Origin: Cytophagales bacterium
GTDB lineage: Bacteria > Bacteroidota > Bacteroidia > Cytophagales > Cyclobacteriaceae
Direction of reading: 5' to 3'
NCBI GenBank assembly: GCA_017303805.1
Contig: JAFLBQ010000001.1
Coordinates: 124,001-188,000, forward strand
Length of the DNA: 64,000 nt
Shown: in pieces, positions 26,563 through 34,685 of the stretch
Numbering within the stretch: the first letter of the stretch is position 1
How the letters are laid out: each line of letters begins with the position of its first letter
Made by a program: the position numbers and the translations under genes
The notes under the pieces: generated by a model
The model's database searches: none
Told to the model about the DNA's origin: nothing
Seen by the model: only the letters and a program-made list of their open reading frames with translations

Positions 26563-29500
26563 TTACATCCGTTTAGGCAGCGGATTGGAAATAGAACCAA
26601 GCCCTTCTACAATTTTGCGCAGCACTTCAAAGTACAGCGTAATCATTAATAAAATGGTCATTGACCAGATTACGCCCAGGTTAAAATAGAACGTGTCAAT
26701 ATTCCGGTTAAGAAAATGCTTGGCGGGCATGTAAAACTGTGCATTGAAGTCAACCCAATGGTCGGGGTCGGGGTCTTTGTAGATCGGAAATATTTTTTGC
26801 ACCAGTTTACCATCTTTTTCAATGATGCGATTCGACTCAACCGTATTTTTTACCAGTTCGGCTATGGATTCGTTTTGGTATTGATTGCGGTCCGCTTCAA
26901 ATTTTTTCTCCAGTTCGGGTGTTCGGGTAAGTTCGCTTATCTTCTTGTCTTTGTCTGCATCGGCTTTGTTGTAGCGCAAAATATAAAAGCGTTTCAGTGC
27001 ATTAAGGAAACTCTGGGTTTCATCGTAGGTGGTACTGTCAAATTTTGCAGCGGTAAGTTTATCCAGACTCTTAAAGTCTGTTTTTCCAACAAAGGCCAGT
27101 TCATCAATAATCTCTTTCCGTACTACGGCCAGGTTGTTTTCTACTTCGGTTTTCAGCACGGAGTCAGGCTTCAGGTAGTTTTGGCGCGCAAAATCGAGGC
27201 GAGTTTCCATGGCAGGGATAAAATAGATTTTTTTGTAGTCGGCATCGGCCATAATCTTATCATGGGCATAGAAAATTTTTTCGAACTTATTGTCTTTGTA
27301 TTGGGCTACCATGCTTGCTTCAAAAGCCCAGCGCGAGGCCATCAGGTCGCCTACCAACGGCACGGTTGAGGTGTTGCCGATTACAGGATTCAGTTTGTCG
27401 AATTTTACCACCACACCACTAAGGATAAGTTGCGGAATAAGCAACACGGGAATGAGAATATAAATGGTAACAGCCGAATTAAAAGCTGATGAAATGTTTA
27501 ACCCTAACAGGTTAGCAAAGCACGAAGTGGTAAATAAGATACCCCAATAGATAAAAAACATACCCTTAATTTCCAGCAAGCTATTACCCACCATAACAAA
27601 CAACGCGGTTTGGATGGCCGAGATAAGAAACAAAATTGTGATTTTGGAAATCAGGTAGCTGCTGCGATTGAGGTGCAGAAATTTTTCGCGCTTTAAAATT
27701 TTACGATCCCGGATAATTTCCTCGGCACTCACGGTTAGCCCCATGAACAAAGCCACAATTACACTCATAAACAAGTATGCCGGCATGTTTAAGTTCTTAC
27801 TGAAGATGTAACCGGTTAGGGCATCGTCATCGGTATTGTAGTACCTTACAATAAAGGCCAGTATAAATGCAAGCAGGGGTGCTTCTAAAAGATTAATTAC
27901 CAGGTATTGGGTGTTGCTAAGTTTGGATAGCATATCCCGGCTTCCAAAAATATTTATTTGTTGCAACCACGAGGGTATGCGCAGGGTAGAGTGTGGCTCT
28001 TCATCTGAAGGTTTTACAGGTTGTACATGAAGCTGTTCTTTGAATTTAGCATTCCAATGTTCGGCAGTAAACTTTCGCTCATCCGTAAAATTTCCGAATT
28101 CGTTAATTACTTTGGTTTCAATAATATTAAAGATTTGCTCAGGGTTTACGTTGCCGCAGGCCACGCATTCGCCTTCCTGGCTGTTTACCAGGTTAATGTT
28201 ACGCTTAAAATGCGTAATGGCATCTACCGGGTTGCCATAGTAGATCTGGTACCCGCCTGTATCGAGTATTACCAGTTTATCGAACATTTTAAAAATATCA
28301 GACGAAGGCTGATGTATTACAGCAAATACAAGTTTGCCTTTAAGGGAAAGTTCTTTTAATAAGTCAATGATGTTTTCAGAATCGCGCGATGACAACCCAG
28401 ATGTTGGTTCATCCACAAACAGTACGGCTGGCTCGCGCAGTAATTCCAGCCCGATGTTCAATCGCTTGCGTTGGCCGCCACTAATAGTCTTGCGCAACGG
28501 AGATCCTACACGCAGGTCTTTGGTTTCGGATAAACCCAGGTCGGCCAGTGTGTTGATAACCAGTTGGTCAAGCGCGGTTTCTGTTAAATGGCTAAAACAG
28601 AGTTTAGCGGCAAAGTAAAGGTTTTGATAAACAGTTAGCTCTTCAATCAGCAGGTCGTCTTGTGGCACAAAACCAATTACACCTTCAATGCGTTTGGGGT
28701 GTTCGTAAATATCGATGCCATTAATCAACACCTGCCCGGCCGAAGGTTTTTCTGTTCCGTTTAGCACATGCAACAACGTAGATTTACCGGCCCCGCTGGC
28801 ACCCATCAGTGCCACCAGGTTGCCCGATTCTTCCTGTAAGTTTATTTCGCGCAAGCCCAACTTGCCGTTTTTAAACTTGTACGAAATATTGTTGGCTACA
28901 AAACTGGTGCGTGTGGTTGTAGTGTGCTTCTTAAAGAGATTTAAAATTTCGCCATAATAAATGGCATCGGCAGCCTCCCAGCGAATGGTACTTCCGATTG
29001 CCAACACGTTAATGTTGCCGGGCTTTTGAGGTACACCATTCAGGTACACATCGGTATGGCCAATGTATTTAAAGAAAAACGTGTCGGTACTGCGCATGTA
29101 CAAAATAGCAATAAACCCGTCTAACCCACTGCGCACTATGTGCCGCGCAGGTGCGGGCACTTCAGGCAGCGAATCAATCACTAACATTTCTTCGTGGCGC
29201 AGTTCATGCCGGTTTTTGCTTAGCACGTACTGGTTGATAATCTCCAGATCAGCCGGAGCAATAAACAATGCTTCGCTGATTATTTTTGCCAGGTCGGCTT
29301 CGCGGGTAGAAATGTGTCCATCGGCCATTATCACACTCATCAGTTCAAGCATGATTACCACTTTTTGTTTTTGAGCTACTTCGCGGTTAATCGATTTGCA
29401 GATTTCCAAAATGGTGTCTTTCTCCTGACTGGCCGAAAGTTTATTTGAAATTTCGATAGCAAACTCATCGAACAACCGCATGTGATCTTCGGTAGCTTTC

Positions 29501-29619
29501 TGGCTCAGGTGGTCGGCCAAAAACACCTGAATGTATTCCCGCTCTTGTTGGGTGATATGATCTTCTTTTGCCAACAAGGCAAATAAGCGCATAATGGCAT
29601 TCAGTACAGGTTCGCTCAT
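26563..29619 (-). CDS. TerB-domain/ABCG-type ABC transporter fusion
   Basis: A 1018-residue protein. Residues about 1-140 are helical and TerB-like (repeats of KEDHITQQEREYI and MADGHISTREADL type). About 170-230 is a beta segment with VYLNGVPQKPGNINVLAIGS that resembles a degenerate FHA domain. The ATPase follows, with Walker A GASGAGKST near 273-281, signature ISGGQRKR near 378-385 and Walker B VLFVDEPTSG. The rest is an ABC2-type membrane domain of about six helices with a large soluble insert of about 200 residues before the last helix. The domain order matches half-size ABCG-type exporters. It opens a minus-strand operon that continues to the MBOAT gene. Confidence 0.88.
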   Translation of the reverse strand: MSEPVLNAIMRLFALLAKEDHITQQEREYIQVFLADHLSQKATEDHMRLFDEFAIEISNKLSASQEKDTILEICKSINREVAQKQKVVIMLELMSVIMADGHISTREADLAKIISEALFIAPADLEIINQYVLSKNRHELRHEEMLVIDSLPEVPAPARHIVRSGLDGFIAILYMRSTDTFFFKYIGHTDVYLNGVPQKPGNINVLAIGSTIRWEAADAIYYGEILNLFKKHTTTTRTSFVANNISYKFKNGKLGLREINLQEESGNLVALMGASGAGKSTLLHVLNGTEKPSAGQVLINGIDIYEHPKRIEGVIGFVPQDDLLIEELTVYQNLYFAAKLCFSHLTETALDQLVINTLADLGLSETKDLRVGSPLRKTISGGQRKRLNIGLELLREPAVLFVDEPTSGLSSRDSENIIDLLKELSLKGKLVFAVIHQPSSDIFKMFDKLVILDTGGYQIYYGNPVDAITHFKRNINLVNSQEGECVACGNVNPEQIFNIIETKVINEFGNFTDERKFTAEHWNAKFKEQLHVQPVKPSDEEPHSTLRIPSWLQQINIFGSRDMLSKLSNTQYLVINLLEAPLLAFILAFIVRYYNTDDDALTGYIFSKNLNMPAYLFMSVIVALFMGLTVSAEEIIRDRKILKREKFLHLNRSSYLISKITILFLISAIQTALFVMVGNSLLEIKGMFFIYWGILFTTSCFANLLGLNISSAFNSAVTIYILIPVLLIPQLILSGVVVKFDKLNPVIGNTSTVPLVGDLMASRWAFEASMVAQYKDNKFEKIFYAHDKIMADADYKKIYFIPAMETRLDFARQNYLKPDSVLKTEVENNLAVVRKEIIDELAFVGKTDFKSLDKLTAAKFDSTTYDETQSFLNALKRFYILRYNKADADKDKKISELTRTPELEKKFEADRNQYQNESIAELVKNTVESNRIIEKDGKLVQKIFPIYKDPDPDHWVDFNAQFYMPAKHFLNRNIDTFYFNLGVIWSMTILLMITLYFEVLRKIVEGLGSISNPLPKRM

Positions 29620-29674
29620 AGCTGTGCAGGTTGCAGAAGGTTAAAGATAGGAAACCACCGCCTAATGGTATAAC

Positions 29675-29707
29675 AAAAAAGGGATCGGTACGTAACCAAT
29701 CCCTTTT
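29675..29707 (-). terminator. Rho-independent terminator of the lipoprotein gene
   Basis: AAAAGGGAT pairs with ATCCCTTTT, with a further GGT/ACC inner stem. On the minus strand the stem runs into six T residues. It lies 20 bases past the stop of the lipoprotein gene ending at 29728. Confidence 0.7.
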
Positions 29708-29727
29708 CGTGTAAGATTTCTGTGCGC

Positions 29728-30615
29728 TTAATCCACAATTGATTTGCGCATCTTCTCTACAATATTCGTAATCTCAATCAGGTTCTTATCGCTCAACACC
29801 ATATTAGCGCGGTTGTTGCGAATTTGTTCTTCAATGTTTAGCGCTTTGTAGCTGGCTTGCAGTGCTTTCAAATCAGCAACCAACGATCCCACAGGCTCGG
29901 CCTGATCTACCGTTGAAAGCATAGACGTTAATTCGTCAACCGATTTTTCTTGTTGTAAAATTACACGCATGAGCGGTGTAAGTACCAGGTTGCGCGAGTC
30001 TTCCGGCAACAGGTTTTTGGGGTAGGTTTTTATTAACCCGGTCGAAATGTACAAGCCCTCGATAAAGCTGCCGCTCAGCAAAAGGGCCGCCAGCTTATTA
30101 CGGCTGTCATCCTTCAGGTACTTTTCGCTGCTTTGTACAGCGGTGTTCAGAATGCTGGCCAGGGAATCTTTATTGGCAATGTTGCTCTCAAAACGCTTAA
30201 GTACATCTACATCAAAGGTTCCGATTACCCCCAGGTTATCGGCTAGTTTTTTGGCCGAGCTCAGGTAATCAATTGCTTCCTGGGTTTTGTCGTACGAACT
30301 AAGGTAGCCAATATCAGCAGTGTAAACACCCAGATTTAGGGCGGCTTTGTCGGTACGGCTTATATATTGGTCAACTTTACTGCGGCTGTTTATCAGGCTC
30401 TGGTTGTAATCGGCACCGGTTTGCTGCAGCAAATAGGGAATTTCGGTGGGAGATGGAAGGTTGTAAACAACTTCTTTAATCTGGTCCTTTAGCGATTGTT
30501 CGGCCTCGTTAAAATCGTTGGCATTGTTTTCTTTTTTCGAACCGCCTCCGCAGCTCCACAGCCCGGCCAAAGCTGCTACTGCTACAAAAGGCATTAAGAG
30601 TCGAGATAATTTCAT
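29728..30615 (-). CDS. Hypothetical lipoprotein
   Basis: A 295-residue protein not recognised as a named family. It has a lipoprotein signal (lipobox LWSC, followed by a Gly/Ser/Lys-rich tether) and a largely alpha-helical body with many Leu/Ser/Asp-rich amphipathic stretches, for example NLGVYTADIGYLSSYDKTQEAIDY. It lies alone between its own terminator and the divergent response regulator gene, so it is probably monocistronic. A periplasmic or outer-membrane location is expected. Confidence 0.8.
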   Translation of the reverse strand: MKLSRLLMPFVAVAALAGLWSCGGGSKKENNANDFNEAEQSLKDQIKEVVYNLPSPTEIPYLLQQTGADYNQSLINSRSKVDQYISRTDKAALNLGVYTADIGYLSSYDKTQEAIDYLSSAKKLADNLGVIGTFDVDVLKRFESNIANKDSLASILNTAVQSSEKYLKDDSRNKLAALLLSGSFIEGLYISTGLIKTYPKNLLPEDSRNLVLTPLMRVILQQEKSVDELTSMLSTVDQAEPVGSLVADLKALQASYKALNIEEQIRNNRANMVLSDKNLIEITNIVEKMRKSIVD

Positions 30616-30753
30616 GGTTTTTGGTTTAGACCTTCAATTTTAGCACATTTTTCCAAACGGGTAAAACCGTTTAGCCAATATTTTGCCCGGAAAAATCTGT
30701 AAAAGGTAGTAGCAGAGCAAACATTATTATTGTAATTTAAGTTTATAAGCAAC

Positions 30754-31155
30754 ATGGTGGCAGCACTTTCCTTAGAAACAGTTTACCTGGTGGACGATAA
30801 TGAGGTGGATCTCTTTGTCCAGAGGCGGTTTATTGAAATGCGAAAATTTGCCCGCAATATTGTCACCTTTTCCAGCCCTTCAAGAGCGCTGGAGGCCATT
30901 GTGGCCAACCCGAACCAGGTACCCGACATTCTGTTTTTGGATTTAAACATGCCCATGATCAACGGATTCGAATTTTTGGAACGGCTAAGAGAGGCTTCGC
31001 AGCAACTATCTGAGCGCTTGCGGGTGGTGGTACTTACCAGTTCCGATAGCCAGCGCGACCGCGAACGAGCGTTGGCTTTTGGCAACGTAGTAAATTTTGT
31101 GCCCAAACCGCTTACCATTCAAAGCCTGGACGAACTTCTGGCTTCACTTCATTAG
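30754..31155 (+). CDS. Single-domain CheY-like response regulator
   Basis: A 133-residue receiver domain with no output domain. The acidic pair is Asp14/Asp15 in YLVDDNEVDL, the phosphorylation site Asp63 in LFLDLNMPMING, the switch Thr in VVVLTSS and the Lys in FVPKPL. The sequence resembles the short Rcp1-like receivers common in Bacteroidota. No histidine kinase is encoded nearby, so it is an orphan here. Its stop overlaps by 3 bases the stop of the convergent PhnZ-like gene. Confidence 0.92.
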   Translation: MVAALSLETVYLVDDNEVDLFVQRRFIEMRKFARNIVTFSSPSRALEAIVANPNQVPDILFLDLNMPMINGFEFLERLREASQQLSERLRVVVLTSSDSQRDRERALAFGNVVNFVPKPLTIQSLDELLASLH

Positions 31156-31712
31156 CGGGTTAAAACCTTGATGCACATAGCCTTTAGCTTATCCAAATCG
31201 GTAATTGGCACCTGAATTTCTTTAGCGGCTTCGTCCCACCTGCGCAGCAGCACGCTGGGCTTAAAAAGCGGATCTTTCTCAAACGCCTCAATCTCCTCCG
31301 CAGTCATTAAACCACCCTGAAATTGCAATGTCTGTTTGCTCGCTTCCGATAGCTGGTTGTAATAGTCGGGGTCTTTGGCTGTAAGGTATCTTTTGGCTTT
31401 CACATGATTTTCAACCAACTGAGCCAGCCGATCGGAAAAACCGCGCGATCGCAAAAAGCCGGCACCAATCTCTTCATGACTCTTTATTCCAAACGATTCC
31501 ATCTTCAGCGTGGCATCGTTCTGCACGCAAATGTGCCCAATGTCATGGAAGAAGGCCGCTAGCACTACTTCGTCATCAGCCCCGGCTTGAATGGCCAGGT
31601 CTGCGGCTTGCGACATGTGTTCGATTTGCGATACAGGCTCGCCAATGTAATCGGCACGGCCGTACTTTTCATACAACTCAAAAATTTCGGTAGTTACCGC
31701 TTCTGCACTCAT
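31152..31712 (-). CDS. phnZ: PhnZ-like HD-domain mixed-valent diiron oxygenase
   Basis: A 186-residue HD-fold protein. Residues line up with those of PhnZ at a constant offset of about two: Tyr22 and Glu25 (switch and amine binding), ligands His32, His56-Asp57, His79, His103 and Asp160, and Lys105/Lys107 and the SKQTLQFQGG loop near 125-134 for substrate. PhnZ cleaves (R)-2-amino-1-hydroxyethylphosphonate with O2 to glycine and phosphate. The same fold includes myo-inositol oxygenase and TmpB, but keeping the Tyr/Glu pair favours an amino-phosphonate substrate. The usual partner hydroxylase PhnY is not in the window. It lies 145 bases from the divergent phosphonatase-like gene. Confidence 0.75.
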   Translation of the reverse strand: MSAEAVTTEIFELYEKYGRADYIGEPVSQIEHMSQAADLAIQAGADDEVVLAAFFHDIGHICVQNDATLKMESFGIKSHEEIGAGFLRSRGFSDRLAQLVENHVKAKRYLTAKDPDYYNQLSEASKQTLQFQGGLMTAEEIEAFEKDPLFKPSVLLRRWDEAAKEIQVPITDLDKLKAMCIKVLTR

Positions 31713-31819
31713 GATAATTAAAATTTTAAGGCAGCAATTTTCAAAGTATAAGAGTTGCTTGCACTGCGGGCACTATTATTAAATGATTAATATTTTTTTC
31801 ACACTTTTTTTCTGCCGCA

Positions 31820-31838
31820 GGTAATCTCTATCATTACC
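31820..31838. repeat. Short inverted repeat upstream of the phosphonatase-like gene
   Basis: GGTAAT-7-ATTACC lies 20 bases before the start of the HAD gene, in the divergent gap with the PhnZ-like gene. It could be an operator. The pairing is seen directly; any function is a guess. Confidence 0.25.
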
Positions 31839-31857
31839 CCGAAAATGCACGGAAGAA

Positions 31858-32547
31858 ATGATGAAAATTAAATTGGTAGTTTTTGATCTGGCTGGCACCA
31901 CGGTAAAGGATAATTTTGATGTACCCCGGGTATTGCAAAAGGCACTTTACGATAAGGGCGGTGTAGAGGTGCCACTGCAACAGGCTACCGATTTAATGGG
32001 TATTCCTAAACCTATCGCCATAAAAAAGTTATTGCAAGATGGTGGCCTTACTTCCTTTACAGAAGATTTTGTGGAAGTAATTCACCGCTACTTTGTGGAT
32101 AGTATGATTGATTTTTACCGGTTTGATCTTTCGGTGGGCGAAAAGCCAGGGGTAAGCAAAGCCTTTGCGGCCCTCAGGCAGGCGGGTATTAAAGTAGCTG
32201 TAGATACTGGGTTTGATAGAGAAATTACCGATGTGCTGTTGGAACGGCTGGGCTGGATAGAGAACGGACTGATTGATGCCAGCATTACCAGCGATGAAGT
32301 TGAAAACGGCCGCCCCCACCCGGATATGATTTTCGAAGCGATGAGGCGCACAGCGGTTACGGATATTCATGCAGTGGCTAAAGTAGGCGATACAGCAAGC
32401 GATATGCAGGAGGGAACGAGTGCGGGTTGCTTATATGTAATTGGAATTACAACCGGAGCCTATACGGTAGAGCAACTGCTGGCAGAACCACACACGCACC
32501 TGGCTGCAACCATGGAAGAAGTGCTGGCTATACTGGGCATCAGGTAA
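31858..32547 (+). CDS. Phosphonatase-like HAD hydrolase (TIGR03351 type)
   Basis: A 229-residue HAD-superfamily enzyme closest in motif to phosphonoacetaldehyde hydrolase PhnX. The nucleophile loop is FDLAGTT (Asp10, Ala12), the PhnX-type variant of the HAD motif. Lys51 in MGIPK is 41 residues after Asp10, the same spacing as the Schiff-base lysine to the nucleophile in PhnX. The later NGRPHPDM and KVGDTASDM motifs complete the HAD site. The expected substrate is phosphonoacetaldehyde or its hydroxy form. The TIGR03351 group is typically found with TIGR03364 FAD oxidases, not with PhnW, and this is the case here. The start may be either ATG at 31858 or 31861. Its end overlaps the convergent transporter gene by 8 bases. 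Confidence 0.85.
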   Translation: MMKIKLVVFDLAGTTVKDNFDVPRVLQKALYDKGGVEVPLQQATDLMGIPKPIAIKKLLQDGGLTSFTEDFVEVIHRYFVDSMIDFYRFDLSVGEKPGVSKAFAALRQAGIKVAVDTGFDREITDVLLERLGWIENGLIDASITSDEVENGRPHPDMIFEAMRRTAVTDIHAVAKVGDTASDMQEGTSAGCLYVIGITTGAYTVEQLLAEPHTHLAATMEEVLAILGIR

Positions 32548-33835
32548 TCTGACTGCGCTTCCATTGCCGGTGTTTGTAATGGAAGTAAAGCATGGAACCT
32601 AAAATAAGCAGCGTGCCGCCAACAGACATTACATACCCGCCCGTAATAAAGAAGGAGAGCCAGCTAAGGCCCTTTTGAAAAAAGTTTTTGTAAAACACTA
32701 CCGCTACACTACCCAGGTAGCCAAACGAATCGGCCACGTACATAATAAAGCCAACTGTACTTACATATTTAAATGTGGCAATTAACCGATCGAAGAAAAT
32801 ACTGTTGAAGGGAATATAGCCGAGGTACAACCCTATGCCTACCAGGGTCATCCACAACACAGGGTTAATCAAATGGGCCTCGTACAGTAAGTTGGCAACT
32901 CCAATTAAAACCAGACCCAACGCAATAATTACATGATTTACCATCAGCGCTGTTTTATTGTTTTTAATAAGCATCAGGCTGCCCATACAAATTAAAACAA
33001 TAAGCGAAACCGGAGTCTCCGTGCGTGTATAAATGGAAGGATCATTTCCCAGATTCAGCGATTTCCAGATGTCAGACGAAAAGTTGTCGCGAAAATCGCG
33101 AAAGGCAGTAAGCATTACATAACAAAGCGTAAACAGCACGATACCGGGCAAAAAACTTTTTGTAAAATTCTTCCGCTCTTCGCGGTTCATTGGCAGGCGC
33201 CTGGTTCGCAGGGCTTCGTCCTGGGTGGTGGGGGGCGGTAGTTTATCCAGCAAAAACTGAAACAAAAGTAATGGCAAAATAAAAAGGCAACAGGCCACAA
33301 ATGGCATCCAGAATTCTGATACACCCCAGTACTGAATAATGTATGCACCTACCGAGCGACACAGGCCGGCAGAGTAAATGAAACTAACCGCCAGCGAAGC
33401 GCCCAGCACTTCAGTCATGCGTCTGCCCTCCAGGTAGCCAAACACCATACCCCATACCATGCCAAGCGGCAACCCGTTGGTAAACAGAAACACAATATTA
33501 TAAGGAGCGGGCACCAAGGCAAAAAGCAGCCAGGAAACTCCGGCAATGGTTACCATTAACAAAATGCCAAAGGCCCGCGCGTTGGCCTTGAGTTCTGAAA
33601 TTACTTTAATGCCGATAAACTTTGCCAGCGCATAGCCTATTACCTGAAACGTTACCAACCACACTTTATATTCAAATCCGGCAAACGAAAGACCACTGAA
33701 AGTTGCTACAGGAAATGTTTTACGAAAAGCATACACGCACGTATAAAGTGCAAAGGCGCAAAACGAAGCATACAAGGTAAACCATACCGAGTGCGTTCGT
33801 GTAAGCCAAAGGGTAATAGGATGAGGTTGTTTCAT
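32540..33835 (-). CDS. MFS-like DUF5690 transporter
   Basis: A 431-residue protein with about 12 TM helices and an MFS-like layout (LYTCVYAFRKTFPVATFSG at TM1; GMVWGMVFGYLEGRRMTEVLG at TM4-5; central cytosolic loop near residues 205-225). I assign it to DUF5690 from memory of that family; the substrate is not established. It starts with ATG at 33835, sharing one base with the stop of the PHP gene (TGATG), so the two are translationally coupled. In this operon it is the best candidate for inner-membrane uptake of a phosphonate or related compound. Confidence 0.75.
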   Translation of the reverse strand: MKQPHPITLWLTRTHSVWFTLYASFCAFALYTCVYAFRKTFPVATFSGLSFAGFEYKVWLVTFQVIGYALAKFIGIKVISELKANARAFGILLMVTIAGVSWLLFALVPAPYNIVFLFTNGLPLGMVWGMVFGYLEGRRMTEVLGASLAVSFIYSAGLCRSVGAYIIQYWGVSEFWMPFVACCLFILPLLLFQFLLDKLPPPTTQDEALRTRRLPMNREERKNFTKSFLPGIVLFTLCYVMLTAFRDFRDNFSSDIWKSLNLGNDPSIYTRTETPVSLIVLICMGSLMLIKNNKTALMVNHVIIALGLVLIGVANLLYEAHLINPVLWMTLVGIGLYLGYIPFNSIFFDRLIATFKYVSTVGFIMYVADSFGYLGSVAVVFYKNFFQKGLSWLSFFITGGYVMSVGGTLLILGSMLYFHYKHRQWKRSQIT

Positions 33836-34665
33836 CAATCCAGTATTCCGGTTTGGTTAAAGGTAACTTCTTTCCAAACACCTTCTCTTAAGATGGTAAT
33901 TTTTTTGTAGCCGGCTTGCAACAACACGGTAGCGGCCAATTCAAATTCGTTGCACACATCTTTGGGGTGGTGCGCATCCGAACTTATCGTAACCCTAATG
34001 TTGCGTTCTTTTAGTAAGGCAACAATCCAGGGCGATGGGTAGGTGGTTTCTGATTTTTGCTGGTAGATGCCGCGTGTATTTATTTCGATAATAGTCTCGC
34101 TTTGTTGAACTGCATCCAGCAGTTTTTTTAGTTCTTGCCGGTACCAGGGCTCGGCTTCATTAAAATACCGGTTGCCACTATTTTGAATTTTCATTTTGTC
34201 GAGGTGGCCCAAGACAGAAGGCGCTTCGTGCAACAAGGCTTTGGTAAGTTCAAAGTAGCGCATCCAGGCATGGCGGTAATTGTTATGGAAAATTTTTTCC
34301 AGGCCTTGAGCAAATACGGTGTGCTGTCCGTCAATTTCCCACGGGGTACCATCGGCAAACTGATCTATAAAATGAATGGAGCCGATGGTGTAATCGAAAT
34401 TCGTAAACCGGGCCGGGCTTATTAGCCCCGGTATATAATCAACTTCCAGGCCGCTGTAAATTTCAATTGCAGCAGTTTTCTTTAAAGCCGATATTTCCGT
34501 TACGTATGCCGGCAATTTTTCTGCGGGCATACACCACTTGCAATCAAATGGCAGGGGTGCATGCGATGAAAAGCCCAGCGCCAACAACTGCGGCTGGTGC
34601 ACATAACTTGCCAGGGTTTCCTTGCCATCGCAATACGAACTATGAGTATGGTAATTCGTCCACAT
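33835..34665 (-). CDS. PHP-domain phosphoesterase (HisJ-like)
   Basis: A 276-residue PHP protein. The first metal motif is YHTHSSYCDG (His6, His8), followed by GFSSHAPLPF, EIYSGLEVDYIPG, IGSIHFID, LGHLDKMKI, EINTRGIYQ and a final ISSDAHHPKDV, the full set of histidinol-phosphatase-like metal ligands. No other histidine genes are nearby, and the gene sits between the FAD oxidase and the DUF5690 transporter in one operon. A role as phosphomonoesterase or cyclic phosphodiesterase on an organophosphorus intermediate is more likely than histidine synthesis. Confidence 0.82.
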   Translation of the reverse strand: MWTNYHTHSSYCDGKETLASYVHQPQLLALGFSSHAPLPFDCKWCMPAEKLPAYVTEISALKKTAAIEIYSGLEVDYIPGLISPARFTNFDYTIGSIHFIDQFADGTPWEIDGQHTVFAQGLEKIFHNNYRHAWMRYFELTKALLHEAPSVLGHLDKMKIQNSGNRYFNEAEPWYRQELKKLLDAVQQSETIIEINTRGIYQQKSETTYPSPWIVALLKERNIRVTISSDAHHPKDVCNEFELAATVLLQAGYKKITILREGVWKEVTFNQTGILD

Positions 34666-34685
34666 GGAGGTAAGATCGAAAAGTT

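Noticed and set aside
26716-27369. 217-codon plus-strand open frame inside the ABC transporter gene
   Set aside because: It is antisense to a strongly supported transporter, with low-complexity hydrophobic translation and no recognisable motif.
33835-34665. Histidinol phosphatase of histidine synthesis
   Set aside because: No other his genes are near; the gene is coupled to the transporter and flavin oxidase of the phosphonate-type operon.
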